Shown: positions 46,047-54,945, numbered from the stretch's first letter. The stretch is DNA of 64,000 bases from Armatimonadota bacterium (GCA_029907255.1 JARYMF010000002.1:62001-126000); one strand, 5' to 3'. Numbers and translations: made by a program. The notes: generated by a model from the letters alone, not told the origin.

Positions 46047-46445
46047 CTATCTTGCTTCGCGACCTGTAGTATTCTCCGCCAACCAAAGCTCACGCGTAGG
46101 GCACTGAACATAAGCCATTTGCTGGGCTGGCACCATCCCATTTTCAATGGCGAGTTTTGTGATTCTATCCGGTTGTCGAAGAATATCTCTTTGAACCCTT
46201 AGCTCCTGGTTTTCGATTTTAAGTGTCTTAAGATAAGATTGTAGGTCTGATTTTTCGTATCCTTGTTTTGCAACTTTGGCGTACGCGCTTACGTAGACCG
46301 TCAGAACGCCGAAGCATGTTGCGGCTATCACAAGGATTGCTACCATAGGGTTGCTGAATAGCAATCCTAGTAGCCCTTTGCGCTTTCGCCTTCTGGTTTT
46401 CGGAGCAATTTCATAACGGACTTCGTGTCTCTTTTGTGCCAACAT
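46047..46445 (-). CDS. ftsL: FtsL/DivIC-like septum protein
   Basis: The product has 132 residues. I chose ATG 46445 (GAGAGG eight bases upstream); GTG 46454 is an alternative. It has a basic head (PKTRRRKRKG), one membrane helix (about 33-54) and a coiled coil (KSDLQSYLKTLKIENQELRV) followed by RITKLAIENGMV, the FtsL/DivIC ending. It forms the FtsQLB-type bridge. Assignment rests on topology and position between rsmH and ftsI, since FtsL sequences diverge strongly. Confidence 0.8.
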   Translation of the reverse strand: MLAQKRHEVRYEIAPKTRRRKRKGLLGLLFSNPMVAILVIAATCFGVLTVYVSAYAKVAKQGYEKSDLQSYLKTLKIENQELRVQRDILRQPDRITKLAIENGMVPAQQMAYVQCPTRELWLAENTTGREAR

Positions 46446-46551
46446 TTTAGCCACCTCTCCCCATGTGGTGAAAACTTTTATGTAATGGGAGGCCTGCGTT
46501 TCTGCTTTTAAAGCGGTCGGTAGGCTTCCCCGTCCATGCTAATACTCATGG

Positions 46552-47487
46552 CTACAATTTTTTTGCTGCACGGAGTTTTGCACTCCTAGCCCTAGGATTT
46601 GTTCGAATCTCTTCCTCAGACGGTGTCACTGGTCGCTTTGTAATTATCTCGATATCCTTTTTTGCTCCGCAGACGCATACCGGCAGTCCTGGCGGGCAAA
46701 TGCATCTGCCAATGTGCTTTCCGAAAGTGTCTTTTACGATTCTGTCTTCGAGCGAATGATAGCTTAAGACGACTAACCTGCCGCCGCTTTTAAGAAGCTT
46801 AATGGCAGCTTCCAAACCTTCTTGAAGTGATTCCAACTCGCGGTTAACTGCAATTCTTAGCGCCTGAAACGTGCGAGTTGCTGGATGAATGCTGGTAGGC
46901 CTTGCACCCGCAGGTATTGCCGCCAAGATTGTTTCAACCAGCTCGAAGGTCGTTTCGATAGGACGTCGCTGTCTTCGGTTTACAATGAACTTGGCTATTC
47001 TTTTTGCCCAGCGTTCCTCGCCGTATTTCCATATTGTCTCGGCCAAACGACGCTCAGAAAGAGAGTTCACAATCTCTTTGGCTGTCAGTCGCTGAGCCGT
47101 ATCCATTCGCATATCGAGCGGAGCATTGTATCTAAAGCTGAAACCTCGCTCTGCGGCTTCAAGCTGCATAGATGAAACACCTAGGTCGAATAGTATGCCA
47201 TCAGCCGCATCTATGCCTACTCTCTCTGCGATTGCTAGCAAGTCAGCATAATTCCCTTTAACGAGAATTAGGTTGTCGGAATAGTCAGCGAGGTTCTTGG
47301 AGGCAGCTTCAATTGCCTCCTGGTCCCGATCTATCCCGAGCAGTTTACCTCCCGGCACTATCTGCTTGAGGATTGCGGCGGCGTGCCCTCCGCCACCGAT
47401 AGTGCAATCAACTATTGTTTCTCCCGCCCGCGGGTCCAAAAACCGCAGAACCTCTGCGAGCATGACGGGAACATGGAATTCCGTCAT
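46552..47487 (-). CDS. rsmH: 16S rRNA C1402 N4-methyltransferase RsmH
   Basis: The product has 311 residues. I chose ATG 47487, giving MTEFHVPVMLAEVLRFLDP, the canonical start; a TTG at 47508 would overlap mraZ. SAM motif IVDCTIGGGGHAAAIL; FDLGVSSMQL and PATRTFQALRIAVNRELESL are family signatures. It methylates C1402 of 16S rRNA. It lies 13 bases after mraZ with only a weak ribosome site. Confidence 0.97.
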   Translation of the reverse strand: MTEFHVPVMLAEVLRFLDPRAGETIVDCTIGGGGHAAAILKQIVPGGKLLGIDRDQEAIEAASKNLADYSDNLILVKGNYADLLAIAERVGIDAADGILFDLGVSSMQLEAAERGFSFRYNAPLDMRMDTAQRLTAKEIVNSLSERRLAETIWKYGEERWAKRIAKFIVNRRQRRPIETTFELVETILAAIPAGARPTSIHPATRTFQALRIAVNRELESLQEGLEAAIKLLKSGGRLVVLSYHSLEDRIVKDTFGKHIGRCICPPGLPVCVCGAKKDIEIITKRPVTPSEEEIRTNPRARSAKLRAAKKL

Positions 47488-47500
47488 GGCTAGCCCGCCA

Positions 47501-47929
47501 TTATCCAAGTCCTATTTCTCTTGCGGAAGCACTTAGTTGTTCGTCAGTCAAGGTGGAGTTGAACTCATCCCACCGCTGTTTGCTCCATATTTCGATTTTG
47601 TTGCCAGCGCCGATGATCATTGCTTCTTTTTCAATGCCGGCGTGTTCTCTGAGATTGGCGGGAATTGCAACTCTGCCTTGAGCATCAGTGCTGCAATCAA
47701 CAGCTTCGCCGGAGAAAAACCGCTGGAGGGTGACAGCATTAGGGTCTAGAAGCGGCTGTGCCTTCAACCTTTCGTCTAGCTGTCGGAATACTTCATCCGT
47801 GAAAATCCAGAGGCAGCCATTCAGACCCTTGGTGATGACGAACTTTTCGCCAAGAAGTAGCCTGAACTTCTGCGGAATTATTATTCGCCCCTTTTCATCT
47901 AAATTATGGGCGTAACCACCCCTAAACAT
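47501..47929 (-). CDS. mraZ: Transcriptional regulator MraZ
   Basis: The product has 142 residues. The ATG at 47929 (GGAGG eight bases upstream) gives MFRGGYAHNLDEKGRIIIPQ, the normal MraZ start; the open frame continues upstream through the promoter and is not coding. Two AbrB-like half-domains: DEKGRIIIP (about 11-20) and DAQGRVAIPANLREHAGI (about 86-103). In E. coli MraZ represses its own cluster by binding repeated TGGGN-type boxes. First gene of the division cluster. Confidence 0.96.
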   Translation of the reverse strand: MFRGGYAHNLDEKGRIIIPQKFRLLLGEKFVITKGLNGCLWIFTDEVFRQLDERLKAQPLLDPNAVTLQRFFSGEAVDCSTDAQGRVAIPANLREHAGIEKEAMIIGAGNKIEIWSKQRWDEFNSTLTDEQLSASAREIGLG

Positions 47930-47950
47930 GCCCGCTGCCTCCGCTAAGTT

Positions 47951-48007
47951 ACTACTCCGGCACCACTTGCTACCCCAAAATATACTGCTAGTTTTCCTGC
48001 TTGTCAA
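47951..48007 (-). promoter_or_regulatory. mraZ promoter with possible MraZ boxes
   Basis: On the minus strand TTGACA (48002-48007), 17 bases, TATATT (47979-47984). Just downstream lie GGGGT and, ten bases on, GTGGT, with a further GGAGT, within 47951-47975; this G-rich repeat resembles MraZ operators. The promoter is well supported, the boxes less so. Confidence 0.65.
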
Positions 48008-48035
48008 CCCCTTTTAGCCCGGAATGTAAAATTTT

Positions 48036-48065
48036 TTGAAAGAATTTTGCGCTGACTTGCATAAT
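48036..48065 (+). promoter_or_regulatory. Possible promoter for the NagB-like gene
   Basis: TTGAAA (48036-48041), 18 bases, CATAAT (48060-48065), about 175 bases before the ATG. It is divergent from the mraZ promoter. The rest of 48066-48241 contains no other feature I can support. Confidence 0.4.
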
Positions 48066-48241
48066 CAGCGAATAATTGGAAGGAAAACAAGCACTTTGAT
48101 GAATTAATTAGTAAATCTAGAATCTGAATTTGTGGCGGCTTTTTGTTTGGCCAAAGGTTGCAAGGAAATCTTGGGTAATTGTAGAAAATAATTCTTGGTG
48201 TAGGCATAGGCTATAAAACTTTTTGGCGAAGGAGTGAAGAA

Positions 48242-49195
48242 ATGGCAATTAACCTTATTACAACAATTAAGGGCTCTCTTCTTGAGAATTTCTTCCCAGC
48301 GGGGTGGGACCTTGAAAAGATTGATAAGCTCTGCTCGCTTCTGCCTGAGTCCATTACGGAGCGTCAGCCATGGTGGAATCCCCAATTTAGACCCATACCT
48401 TGTGATTCTCTTGAAGATTTCAACGTAATGATGGGCGAGGGTATTGCAGGATGTATCCGCGATTCAAGGGCTGCTGGGAAACCTATCGTTTTCATTCTTC
48501 CTGTCGGACCAATGGGCATGTATAGATGGGCGGTCTACTTCTTGAAGGAATGGAATATCCCTTGCGACCATGTCCACGGCTTTAATATGGACGAGTGGAG
48601 TGATGCAGAGGGAAATACAGTTTCTCCTGACAGCCCAGAGTCATTCCAGTATGCAATGGAGGATGCGTTTTATGGACCGCTTGGCAGTCTTACAGTTCCC
48701 AAGGAGCAGCGCCACTTTGCGGTAAAGTCGGAATTGCCGACTTATGGCGAGAAGATACGTGCCCTCAAAGCGCAGGGCGCACGGTTGGTCGTTGTCTTCG
48801 GTATCGGACGCGTTTGTCATATCGCATTTTGGGAGCCTCACTTCGCCGCCGAGTTCACCCTTGACGAATGGAAGAAACAAGATTATCGGCTCGGTGCCCT
48901 GCTTCACCCACTTACGATTGAGCAAAATGCGATTACGAGTTTCAAGAGCCGAACAACCCTAGTGCCTGCGCGGGCGAATACTATAGGTCCAGGGCTATTT
49001 CTGATGGCTGACGAGATAATAGGCGGTGCAGATGGCTCTCTTGGTAGAGGGATGATGTGGCAGGGAATGTCGCTTTGGATGACGCTCAGGCATGAGCCAA
49101 CTCCTTGGATTCCAAGCACATTTATGACCACGCTCCCCGGCAGGCTGTTCTTCTTGAAAGAGCTTGCTGGCCCACTGATTCCCGAGTGTAACTAG
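48242..49195 (+). CDS. Glucosamine-6-phosphate isomerase-like (NagB superfamily) protein
   Basis: The product has 317 residues, longer than NagB (266) by an N-terminal extension. AAGGAG lies seven bases before the ATG. NagB landmarks: GFNMDEWSD with D117 (equal to the catalytic D72), and [15 protein letters not shown] with H193 (H143) and E198 (E148). The Asp of NDGH (D141) is Val191 and the Gly is Cys192, so the catalytic triad is incomplete. No second sugar-binding domain is seen. It may act on a different sugar phosphate or be a regulator. It stands alone opposite mraZ. Confidence 0.8.
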   Translation: MAINLITTIKGSLLENFFPAGWDLEKIDKLCSLLPESITERQPWWNPQFRPIPCDSLEDFNVMMGEGIAGCIRDSRAAGKPIVFILPVGPMGMYRWAVYFLKEWNIPCDHVHGFNMDEWSDAEGNTVSPDSPESFQYAMEDAFYGPLGSLTVPKEQRHFAVKSELPTYGEKIRALKAQGARLVVVFGIGRVCHIAFWEPHFAAEFTLDEWKKQDYRLGALLHPLTIEQNAITSFKSRTTLVPARANTIGPGLFLMADEIIGGADGSLGRGMMWQGMSLWMTLRHEPTPWIPSTFMTTLPGRLFFLKELAGPLIPECN

Positions 49196-49363
49196 GGTCT
49201 GTAGGCGCTAGCGGTATTGTTATTATACTCGAATGCAAGTCGGCGGTGGTTTGCGGCAGGCTGTAGCGTTAATTTTTGTGCCTGATTGTGGCGTTTAGAT
49301 GGGAGTTTGTGCATATCAATTGAGGATTTTTCAACATTGTTTGACTAGTTGAATAGTCCGAAC

Positions 49364-49392
49364 TTGAGTGGCGTAATACTTAATGCTATACT
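49364..49392 (+). promoter_or_regulatory. Promoter for the polytopic membrane protein
   Basis: TTGAGT (49364-49369), 17 bases, TATACT (49387-49392), about 38 bases before the start codon of the next gene. Confidence 0.55.
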
Positions 49393-49429
49393 GTGGGCAG
49401 ATTAGGAGCTCCAGGGGGTAGGAGAGAAA

Positions 49430-50959
49430 ATGAATGAAAGGGAGCGGGCTTCTAAAACTGCCAAGACGTCTCCCCAAAAGCCGCTTATTGAATCTGCGAA
49501 CCGGTCGCCACTTGTAACAATAGGGTACTTGCTAGTCCTCCTAGCGGCTATTTTCGCAATCAATTTCGGCCGCCAGCTCAGTGGGGATGTTTATTCGCAC
49601 CTCAAAACTGGCGAATGGATAGCTACTCACCGCTCTTTCCCTTGGCCTGACCCCTTTTCATATACCGCCACAAAGCAGTGGATCTTTCATGAATGGGCAT
49701 TTCAAGTATTCGCTTGGTTTGTTTCGCGTATCTCATTCGAATTTCTCACGTGGTTGTGCTTTGGTTTAGTAGCCGGGGCGCTTGTTTTGGTGTTTTTTAC
49801 AGCGCGGTCGCAAGCATCCATTCCAGCCGCATTTCTTGTAAGCGTATTAACCGCTGGTGTAAGCGCAGATATGGTGGATGTTCGTCCGAATGTAGCAGGA
49901 ATTCTTGCTTTTGCAGTCCTTGTATGGGGGGTTGAGAATGGTGCCCGAAGCGGAAAAGGGCTGCCATATTGGTTGCCTCTCCTATTTCTCGTATGGGCGA
50001 ATTTACACGGGAGTTTTATATCAGGCCTTCTACTACTCGGTGTTGAGTGTGTTGCCGCCTTTTATACTGCTTTTCGTGAGAAAAACAAGAAGATTGACTA
50101 CTCCATTCCTCTGCGGAATCTAGCTGTAACTTTTGGGTGTGGAGTTGCTGTTTTAGTGAACCCCAACGGCTTGAGCCTTTACGCTTATCCATTTAAAACA
50201 GTTGGTCATGGGGAGATGACTTCAATTATAGCCGAGTGGATGCCGCCCGACTTTCGGTCTTTATTTGGTGCTTTCTTATGCGTGCTGATATTAGTTCTTA
50301 TATTTGCCATCTCGCAGAGCAGTAAGCCGCTCCGCCCGCGAACGCTGGCAATGATTGTTGTTTTTCTCTCTGCATCGCTCATGGCCAAGCGAATTGGTCC
50401 TTTGTTCGCCATCGCAGTTGCGCCTGCTTTGGCGAGCTTGATAACCCCACTTCTTAGTAGGTTATTAGAAAACCGTTGGAGGGCGTGGGTGATAGGAATA
50501 CTTGTAATCGCCGCTGTTTCTGGAGGCGTTGCATATAGGATATCCGATATAGATGGGATGGATGTCTTTACCTATGTCACGAGCTCCGACGTTTTTCCAG
50601 CTGCTGCTTGCGACTTCATTCTAAAAGAGCGGCCGCCCGGTCCGATGTTTAACGAGTTAAATTACGGCAGCTATCTTATCTGGCGACTTTGGCCCAAGTA
50701 TAAAGTTTTTATAGACAACAGAGACGATATTTTCTATGAAGGTGCCTTTGAAGATTTTGTGCGGGTAGCAATGGTAGGCGGCAACTCCGTATGGAGAAAG
50801 ATATTCGACAAGTATGGCGTAAACTTAGTTATCATTATGCCCGATACTCTTCTCGCAGACGTGCTCACCGAAGCTCCCGACTGGCAGCGTATTTATCAGG
50901 ATGACAAAGCAGTTATATTTGTGCGTCGGGTTCCTTATAAACGGGCGGTTTCAATGTAA
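49430..50959 (+). CDS. Polytopic membrane protein, possible GT-C-like
   Basis: The product has 509 residues with about ten spans after a polar N-terminus of 26 residues. The first external loop has GDVYSHLKTGEWIATHRSF and DPFSYTATKQWIFHEW, a signature of membrane proteins resembling GT-C glycosyltransferases (acidic residue plus His in the first loop). A C-terminal soluble part (NELNYGSYLIWRLWPKY, KVFIDNRDDIFYEG) follows. Widespread in environmental bacteria but not characterised to my knowledge. A role in glycosylation or lipid-linked sugar transfer is inference. It has its own promoter. Confidence 0.6.
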   Translation: MNERERASKTAKTSPQKPLIESANRSPLVTIGYLLVLLAAIFAINFGRQLSGDVYSHLKTGEWIATHRSFPWPDPFSYTATKQWIFHEWAFQVFAWFVSRISFEFLTWLCFGLVAGALVLVFFTARSQASIPAAFLVSVLTAGVSADMVDVRPNVAGILAFAVLVWGVENGARSGKGLPYWLPLLFLVWANLHGSFISGLLLLGVECVAAFYTAFREKNKKIDYSIPLRNLAVTFGCGVAVLVNPNGLSLYAYPFKTVGHGEMTSIIAEWMPPDFRSLFGAFLCVLILVLIFAISQSSKPLRPRTLAMIVVFLSASLMAKRIGPLFAIAVAPALASLITPLLSRLLENRWRAWVIGILVIAAVSGGVAYRISDIDGMDVFTYVTSSDVFPAAACDFILKERPPGPMFNELNYGSYLIWRLWPKYKVFIDNRDDIFYEGAFEDFVRVAMVGGNSVWRKIFDKYGVNLVIIMPDTLLADVLTEAPDWQRIYQDDKAVIFVRRVPYKRAVSM

Positions 50960-51085
50960 GTTTGGCTTCTAAGCGTACCAACTCCTTGGCGGCTGTGACT
51001 TTGCCCCTTTCCAGCACAAAGTTATCAATCATGTTCCGCTAGTATGCTTATTCATCAGAGGAAAGCAATGCCCATAGGTGAACAT

Positions 51086-51113
51086 TTACCATACAGCGCC
51101 GTCATGTTAAAAT
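51086..51113 (+). promoter_or_regulatory. Possible extended -10 promoter
   Basis: TTACCA (51086-51091), 16 bases, TAAAAT (51108-51113) preceded by TG one base away (extended -10). It lies about 34 bases before the beta-barrel gene. The -35 is weak. Confidence 0.4.
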
Positions 51114-51146
51114 GAGTGTATCTAAACGGTGCTTTAGGAGGTGGTT

Positions 51147-51974
51147 TTGGTAAGAAGGCTTTGCTTTTTTCAAGGCGTTGTTGCACTTATAATTTGCATA
51201 GTTAGTGCTTCAGTTTATTCGGCTCAGGAACCTGAGAAAACTGCGCCCGAACCGATGTCGGTTCCAGCGCAAAAAACACAGACTTCATCTGCAAAACCAA
51301 AGAAGCCTCGTGGCACGCGAACAATCGAAACCCAGGTAAGCGGATTTACCTCGCAGGACGCAGACCAGTTGTACCTAAGAGTCTCGCTGTCGGAGAAAAG
51401 AAACCAGCGTGATTGGTTTGTGCGTGGGGCTTACATCCGGACAGTAGCAAAATCTGGGAATACGTCGTGGCATGTGACGACACAAAAGGTTGATTCGCGG
51501 CTTGAAAACTCCAAGCCAGATAACGGTTATTCTGTCTGGACTGCAGTATTGAGCAGACGGGATAGAAATCGGGTGTCAAAAAACCAGCCAAAGAAATCCG
51601 GCTACCATCTTCTTTCCTATGGAGTTGGGAAACAACTTGGAACGAAAATGAAGGGTGATGTCGGTCTCGGGTTTTTGGAAGACTACGACAATGGCACCGG
51701 TACAAAGCCGGTACTTGTTGCATCGCTACGTGGTCGACATTCTCTCAATCCAAAGCTTGCTCTAGAATCAGATATTTTGTTGCTTCAATCCATGGAAAAA
51801 TTCCGCGCAACAAAAGTTGATTCGGACATTTCCCTGGTCCATGAATTTGCACCGGGGCTGTCGTTGCGACTCGGCTGGTCTGTGAACAACCTCATTCGCT
51901 CAGTTCGTGGAAGCCGCGAGTGGGATTCAATCCTTAGGTTAGTCATTGGCTATCGGCATACAAGCGCAATCTAG
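51147..51974 (+). CDS. Probable outer-membrane beta-barrel protein (DUF481-like)
   Basis: The product is about 275 residues. AGGAGG (51137-51142) fits TTG 51147; the in-frame GTG 51141 overlaps that ribosome site. A signal peptide covers about residues 1-28, then a Pro/Lys/Thr linker to about 60. The rest is alternating-polarity strands with tight turns (LYLRVSLSEKRNQRDWFVRG, YGVGKQLGTKMKGDVGLGFL, LRLGWSVNNLIR), like small DUF481/YdiY-type barrels. It lacks a C-terminal Phe, ending in HTSAI. Function unknown. If correct it implies an outer membrane. Followed by a terminator. Confidence 0.55.
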   Translation: MVRRLCFFQGVVALIICIVSASVYSAQEPEKTAPEPMSVPAQKTQTSSAKPKKPRGTRTIETQVSGFTSQDADQLYLRVSLSEKRNQRDWFVRGAYIRTVAKSGNTSWHVTTQKVDSRLENSKPDNGYSVWTAVLSRRDRNRVSKNQPKKSGYHLLSYGVGKQLGTKMKGDVGLGFLEDYDNGTGTKPVLVASLRGRHSLNPKLALESDILLLQSMEKFRATKVDSDISLVHEFAPGLSLRLGWSVNNLIRSVRGSREWDSILRLVIGYRHTSAI

Positions 51975-51985
51975 TTGAAAGTGGA

Positions 51986-52034
51986 AAATGGAGGAAAGGA
52001 AAACAGGTGTTCACTTTCCTCCATTTATCTTTTT
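51986..52034 (+). terminator. Intrinsic terminator after the beta-barrel gene
   Basis: A 13-bp stem (AAATGGAGGAAAG, 51986-51998, with 52014-52026) encloses a 15-base loop and is followed by ATCTTTTT. It lies between convergent genes and may also stop hcp transcription from the other side, though the T-run is only on the plus strand. Confidence 0.8.
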
Positions 52035-52047
52035 ACAGCTCTAATAA

Positions 52048-53697
52048 TTATCCAAGGATTGCTTTCAGGTCTTGCTCGGGGGTTGTGATTGGCATGATAT
52101 TGAACTTCTCAACAAGGACGTTTAATGCTGTTGGCGGCAGGTAGGCTGGCAGGCTTGGGCCAAGCCGCATATTTCTTATCCCAAGGTGAAGTAACGTTAG
52201 CAGGATTGCTACTGCTTTTTGTTCATACCATGAAAGTATAAGAGAAAGCGGCAGGTCATTTATGCCTACACCAAAGGCATCTGCAAGAGCCGCTGCTATT
52301 TGGATTGCCGAATAAGCATCATTGCACTGGCCAATGTCGAGTAACCTTGGGATTCCACCAATGTCTCCCAGGTCCATTTTGTTGAAGCGGTACTTTCCGC
52401 ATGCTAATGTGAGTATGACGGTGTCCTTTGGAGCTTTTTCAACAAACTCTGTGTAGTAATTTCGTCCCGCTTTGGCGCCATCGCACCCACCGACGAGAAA
52501 GAAATGACGTATCGCTCCGCTTTTGACCGCCTCAATGATTGCATCAGCTGTGCTGAGCACTGCCTGCCGCCCAAAGCCTACGGTTATATACTTTTCCTCG
52601 CCATCTTCCGTGAATCCGGGTGCAGCGAGTGCTGCTTCGATTACTGGTGTGAAGTCTTTGTTCGCTATGTGTTTTACGCCTGGCCAGCCAACAAGACCTG
52701 TGGTGAAAATGCGGTCCTTGTAAACGTCACTCGGGCGCTGGAGGCAGTTTGTTGTCATAAGTATTGCGCCTGGGAAGGCGGCAAACTCCCTTATCTGGTT
52801 TTGCCAGGCGCTTCCATAATTGCCAACTAGATGCTTATATGCCTTAAGCTTTGGATATCCGTGCGCCGGAAGCATCTCACCATGGGTGTAAACGTTTATT
52901 CCCTTTCCGTCCGTCTGCTTTAGTAGCTCCTCGAGGTCTTTGAGATCATGGCCAGAGACGGCAATTGCTTTTCCTTTAACAGGCTCGATGCGCACCTTTG
53001 TCGGCTCGGGATGACCATATGCACTCGTGTTTGCCGCATCTAAGAGCTCCATGGCTTTCAGATTTAGTTCGCCGATTTTTAGGCACATTCCAAGCAACTC
53101 TTCAACGGTTGTATTCTCTTTCGTAAGAAAGTCTAAGCCTTCATGAGATCTGGCATAGACTTCATCGGATTCCTTGCCGAGAATTTGTGCATGGTCTGCG
53201 TATGCAGCTGCACCTTTCAAACCATACAGCACAAGATCTTGAAGCGCAGTAATCTCTTCGCCAAATTTTTTCCTACGCGCAATGACGCCTACCGATTCAC
53301 CTTGACGAAGAAGACCATCGCGGTCGGTTGCCGGAGTCCATCTCGCAGGACCATTAAGCAATTCGGGGGACTTGCCAGATTTTCGAGCAGCTTCTTCGTA
53401 AAGCTTACGTGCTTTTTCTTTTATCTCTGCCGCTTTTCTTACGAGTTCTTCAATTCGGTCGGCGTCGAAATCAACATTTGTTACCGTGGAAAATAGCGAT
53501 TCGAGTACGAACACATCCACGGCACGGTCGGATAATCCTAACTGTCTAGCTCGATGAGCGTACATGGAGATGCCTTCGGTTGCATAGACAAGAAGATCCA
53601 TCAAAGTTGTCGCTACAGGGTCTTTGCCGCAGACGCCTTGGATGGTACATCCGGTTCCTTTTGCTGTTTGCTCGCACTGATAACAGAACATTTCCAT
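52048..53697 (-). CDS. hcp: Hybrid-cluster protein (hydroxylamine/NO reductase)
   Basis: The product has 549 residues, typical. The N-terminal cluster ligands are C5, C8, C17 and C23 (FCYQCEQTAKGTGC). Hybrid-cluster ligands are visible as VSGHDL, YTHGEMLPAHGYP, TTNCLQRP, VGGCDGAKAG, TLACGKYRF and SWYEQKA. Hcp reduces NO to N2O or hydroxylamine under nitrosative stress. It is the last gene of the rrf2-ferredoxin-hcp unit, 67 bases after the ferredoxin gene. Strong assignment. Confidence 0.98.
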   Translation of the reverse strand: MEMFCYQCEQTAKGTGCTIQGVCGKDPVATTLMDLLVYATEGISMYAHRARQLGLSDRAVDVFVLESLFSTVTNVDFDADRIEELVRKAAEIKEKARKLYEEAARKSGKSPELLNGPARWTPATDRDGLLRQGESVGVIARRKKFGEEITALQDLVLYGLKGAAAYADHAQILGKESDEVYARSHEGLDFLTKENTTVEELLGMCLKIGELNLKAMELLDAANTSAYGHPEPTKVRIEPVKGKAIAVSGHDLKDLEELLKQTDGKGINVYTHGEMLPAHGYPKLKAYKHLVGNYGSAWQNQIREFAAFPGAILMTTNCLQRPSDVYKDRIFTTGLVGWPGVKHIANKDFTPVIEAALAAPGFTEDGEEKYITVGFGRQAVLSTADAIIEAVKSGAIRHFFLVGGCDGAKAGRNYYTEFVEKAPKDTVILTLACGKYRFNKMDLGDIGGIPRLLDIGQCNDAYSAIQIAAALADAFGVGINDLPLSLILSWYEQKAVAILLTLLHLGIRNMRLGPSLPAYLPPTALNVLVEKFNIMPITTPEQDLKAILG

Positions 53698-53764
53698 AAT
53701 CTATCTCCTTTTCTTTAGCTTTATATTTTTCGCCGAAAACAAAGGTTGGCGGGTTATAGCCCTC

Positions 53765-54526
53765 TTAGCTGTTTATCTCCTCACCGCGAATTGAAATAAT
53801 AATTTCATTAATTGGTATTTCTTTTCCCGATGCTGCGACTGCCATTTGGGCAATCCTTGTGAGGCCGCTGCAGCAGGGAACTTCCATGCGCGCTACCATT
53901 AAACTTTTTATGTCGGAATGAGCTAGTATCTCTGTGAGTTTTTCAATGTAATAAGGCGCATCGTCGAGCTTTGGACAGCCAATAACCAGCACTTTGCCGT
54001 GTAACATTTTGCGGTGGAAAGCCGAATATGCGAACGGCACACAGTCTGCCGCTAGCAGAACGTTTGCGCCCTGAAAATAGGGAGCATTGGATGGTACCAA
54101 TCGTAGCTGGACCGGCCAATTGCAAAGAGATGATGGGGCGACGTCCCCTTGCTCCGACTCGCTGGTCGCGGTAGGTGTGAGTATTTGAACATTAGTACCT
54201 GGACATCCACAGGGGAGTTGTTCGTTGTTTCGTGTTTCTGAGGTTTGAACTCCAGTATCCGACTTTTGAATTGTCGGTTGTTGGGCAACCCATTCTTTTG
54301 CTTTATGTTCGTCGAAAGGCTCAGCTTCCCGTTCTTCAATCGTTATTGCTCCTTGGGGACATTCCCCAATGCATGCGCCCAAGCCATCACAATAGCTTTC
54401 GCTTACCAGTCGAGCTTTGCCTTCGATAATTTTGATTGCTCCTTCAGCACATGCATCCACACAAAGCCCACACCCGTTGCATTTCTCTTCGTCGATTTTG
54501 ATGATTTTTCTGACCACCTTTTGCAT
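53765..54526 (-). CDS. Two-cluster ferredoxin-domain protein, Hcp partner
   Basis: The product has 253 residues. The first 4Fe-4S motif is complete (C16, C19, C22, C26: CNGCGLCVDAC). The second reads CDGLGACIGECP: C46, C52, C56 with Leu49 where a Cys would be, and a similar pattern is common in this Hcp-linked group. Residues 60-120 are a Gln/Ser/Thr-rich linker with CGCPG. The C-terminal domain has further Cys pairs (VPCCSGLTRIAQMA). It is likely the electron donor to Hcp. It starts eight bases after rrf2. Confidence 0.85.
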   Translation of the reverse strand: MQKVVRKIIKIDEEKCNGCGLCVDACAEGAIKIIEGKARLVSESYCDGLGACIGECPQGAITIEEREAEPFDEHKAKEWVAQQPTIQKSDTGVQTSETRNNEQLPCGCPGTNVQILTPTATSESEQGDVAPSSLCNWPVQLRLVPSNAPYFQGANVLLAADCVPFAYSAFHRKMLHGKVLVIGCPKLDDAPYYIEKLTEILAHSDIKSLMVARMEVPCCSGLTRIAQMAVAASGKEIPINEIIISIRGEEINS

Positions 54527-54534
54527 GCTCCTTA

Positions 54535-54945
54535 TTACGATTTACAACACAGATAATCTAGCGTTGTAGAAGCTAGATATTCTTTGACCTGTGTATTTAC
54601 GGAATGAATGAGATTGCCGAAGATACACTTGCTTCTTTGGCACACAGGTTTGCCCAAGAAGCAGTCTATTGGTTTTAGGACGCCTTCGATTGCTTCGTAA
54701 ACCTCCAGAAGCGTAATTTCGGCTGGTGATTTTGCCAAACGAAATCCTCCACCTTGACCGCGGACAGACTCAACCAATCCTGCTTTAGCGAGACGCTGGC
54801 AAACTTTTGCCAGATGGTTTTCGGAAACACCTAGCTCAGAGGCGATCTCCCGAGTTGATATCCATCTTCCAGGAGATTGGACTAGAAAAGCCATGGTATG
54901 AAATGCCAGCGAGGCTCCATCTGTTATTCTCAACATATTTGACAT
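54535..54945 (-). CDS. Rrf2-family iron-sulfur regulator
   Basis: The product has 136 residues, starting at the ATG at 54945 (MSNMLRITDGASLAFHTMAF); the open frame extends upstream but that part overlaps the promoter. The winged helix has VSENHLAKVCQRLAKAGLV and VRGQGGGFRLA. Three Cys in CFLGKPVCQRSKCIFG likely bind an Fe-S cluster, as in IscR and NsrR. NO-sensing Rrf2 proteins repress hcp-type genes, so an NsrR-like role is likely, but the exact orthology is not proven. It is first in the operon and has a palindrome over its -10. Confidence 0.92.
   Translation of the reverse strand: MSNMLRITDGASLAFHTMAFLVQSPGRWISTREIASELGVSENHLAKVCQRLAKAGLVESVRGQGGGFRLAKSPAEITLLEVYEAIEGVLKPIDCFLGKPVCQRSKCIFGNLIHSVNTQVKEYLASTTLDYLCCKS

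Noticed and set aside
48104-48385. Minus-strand open frame overlapping the NagB-like start
   Set aside because: It lies over the promoter region and the strong NagB frame and has no recognisable protein character.
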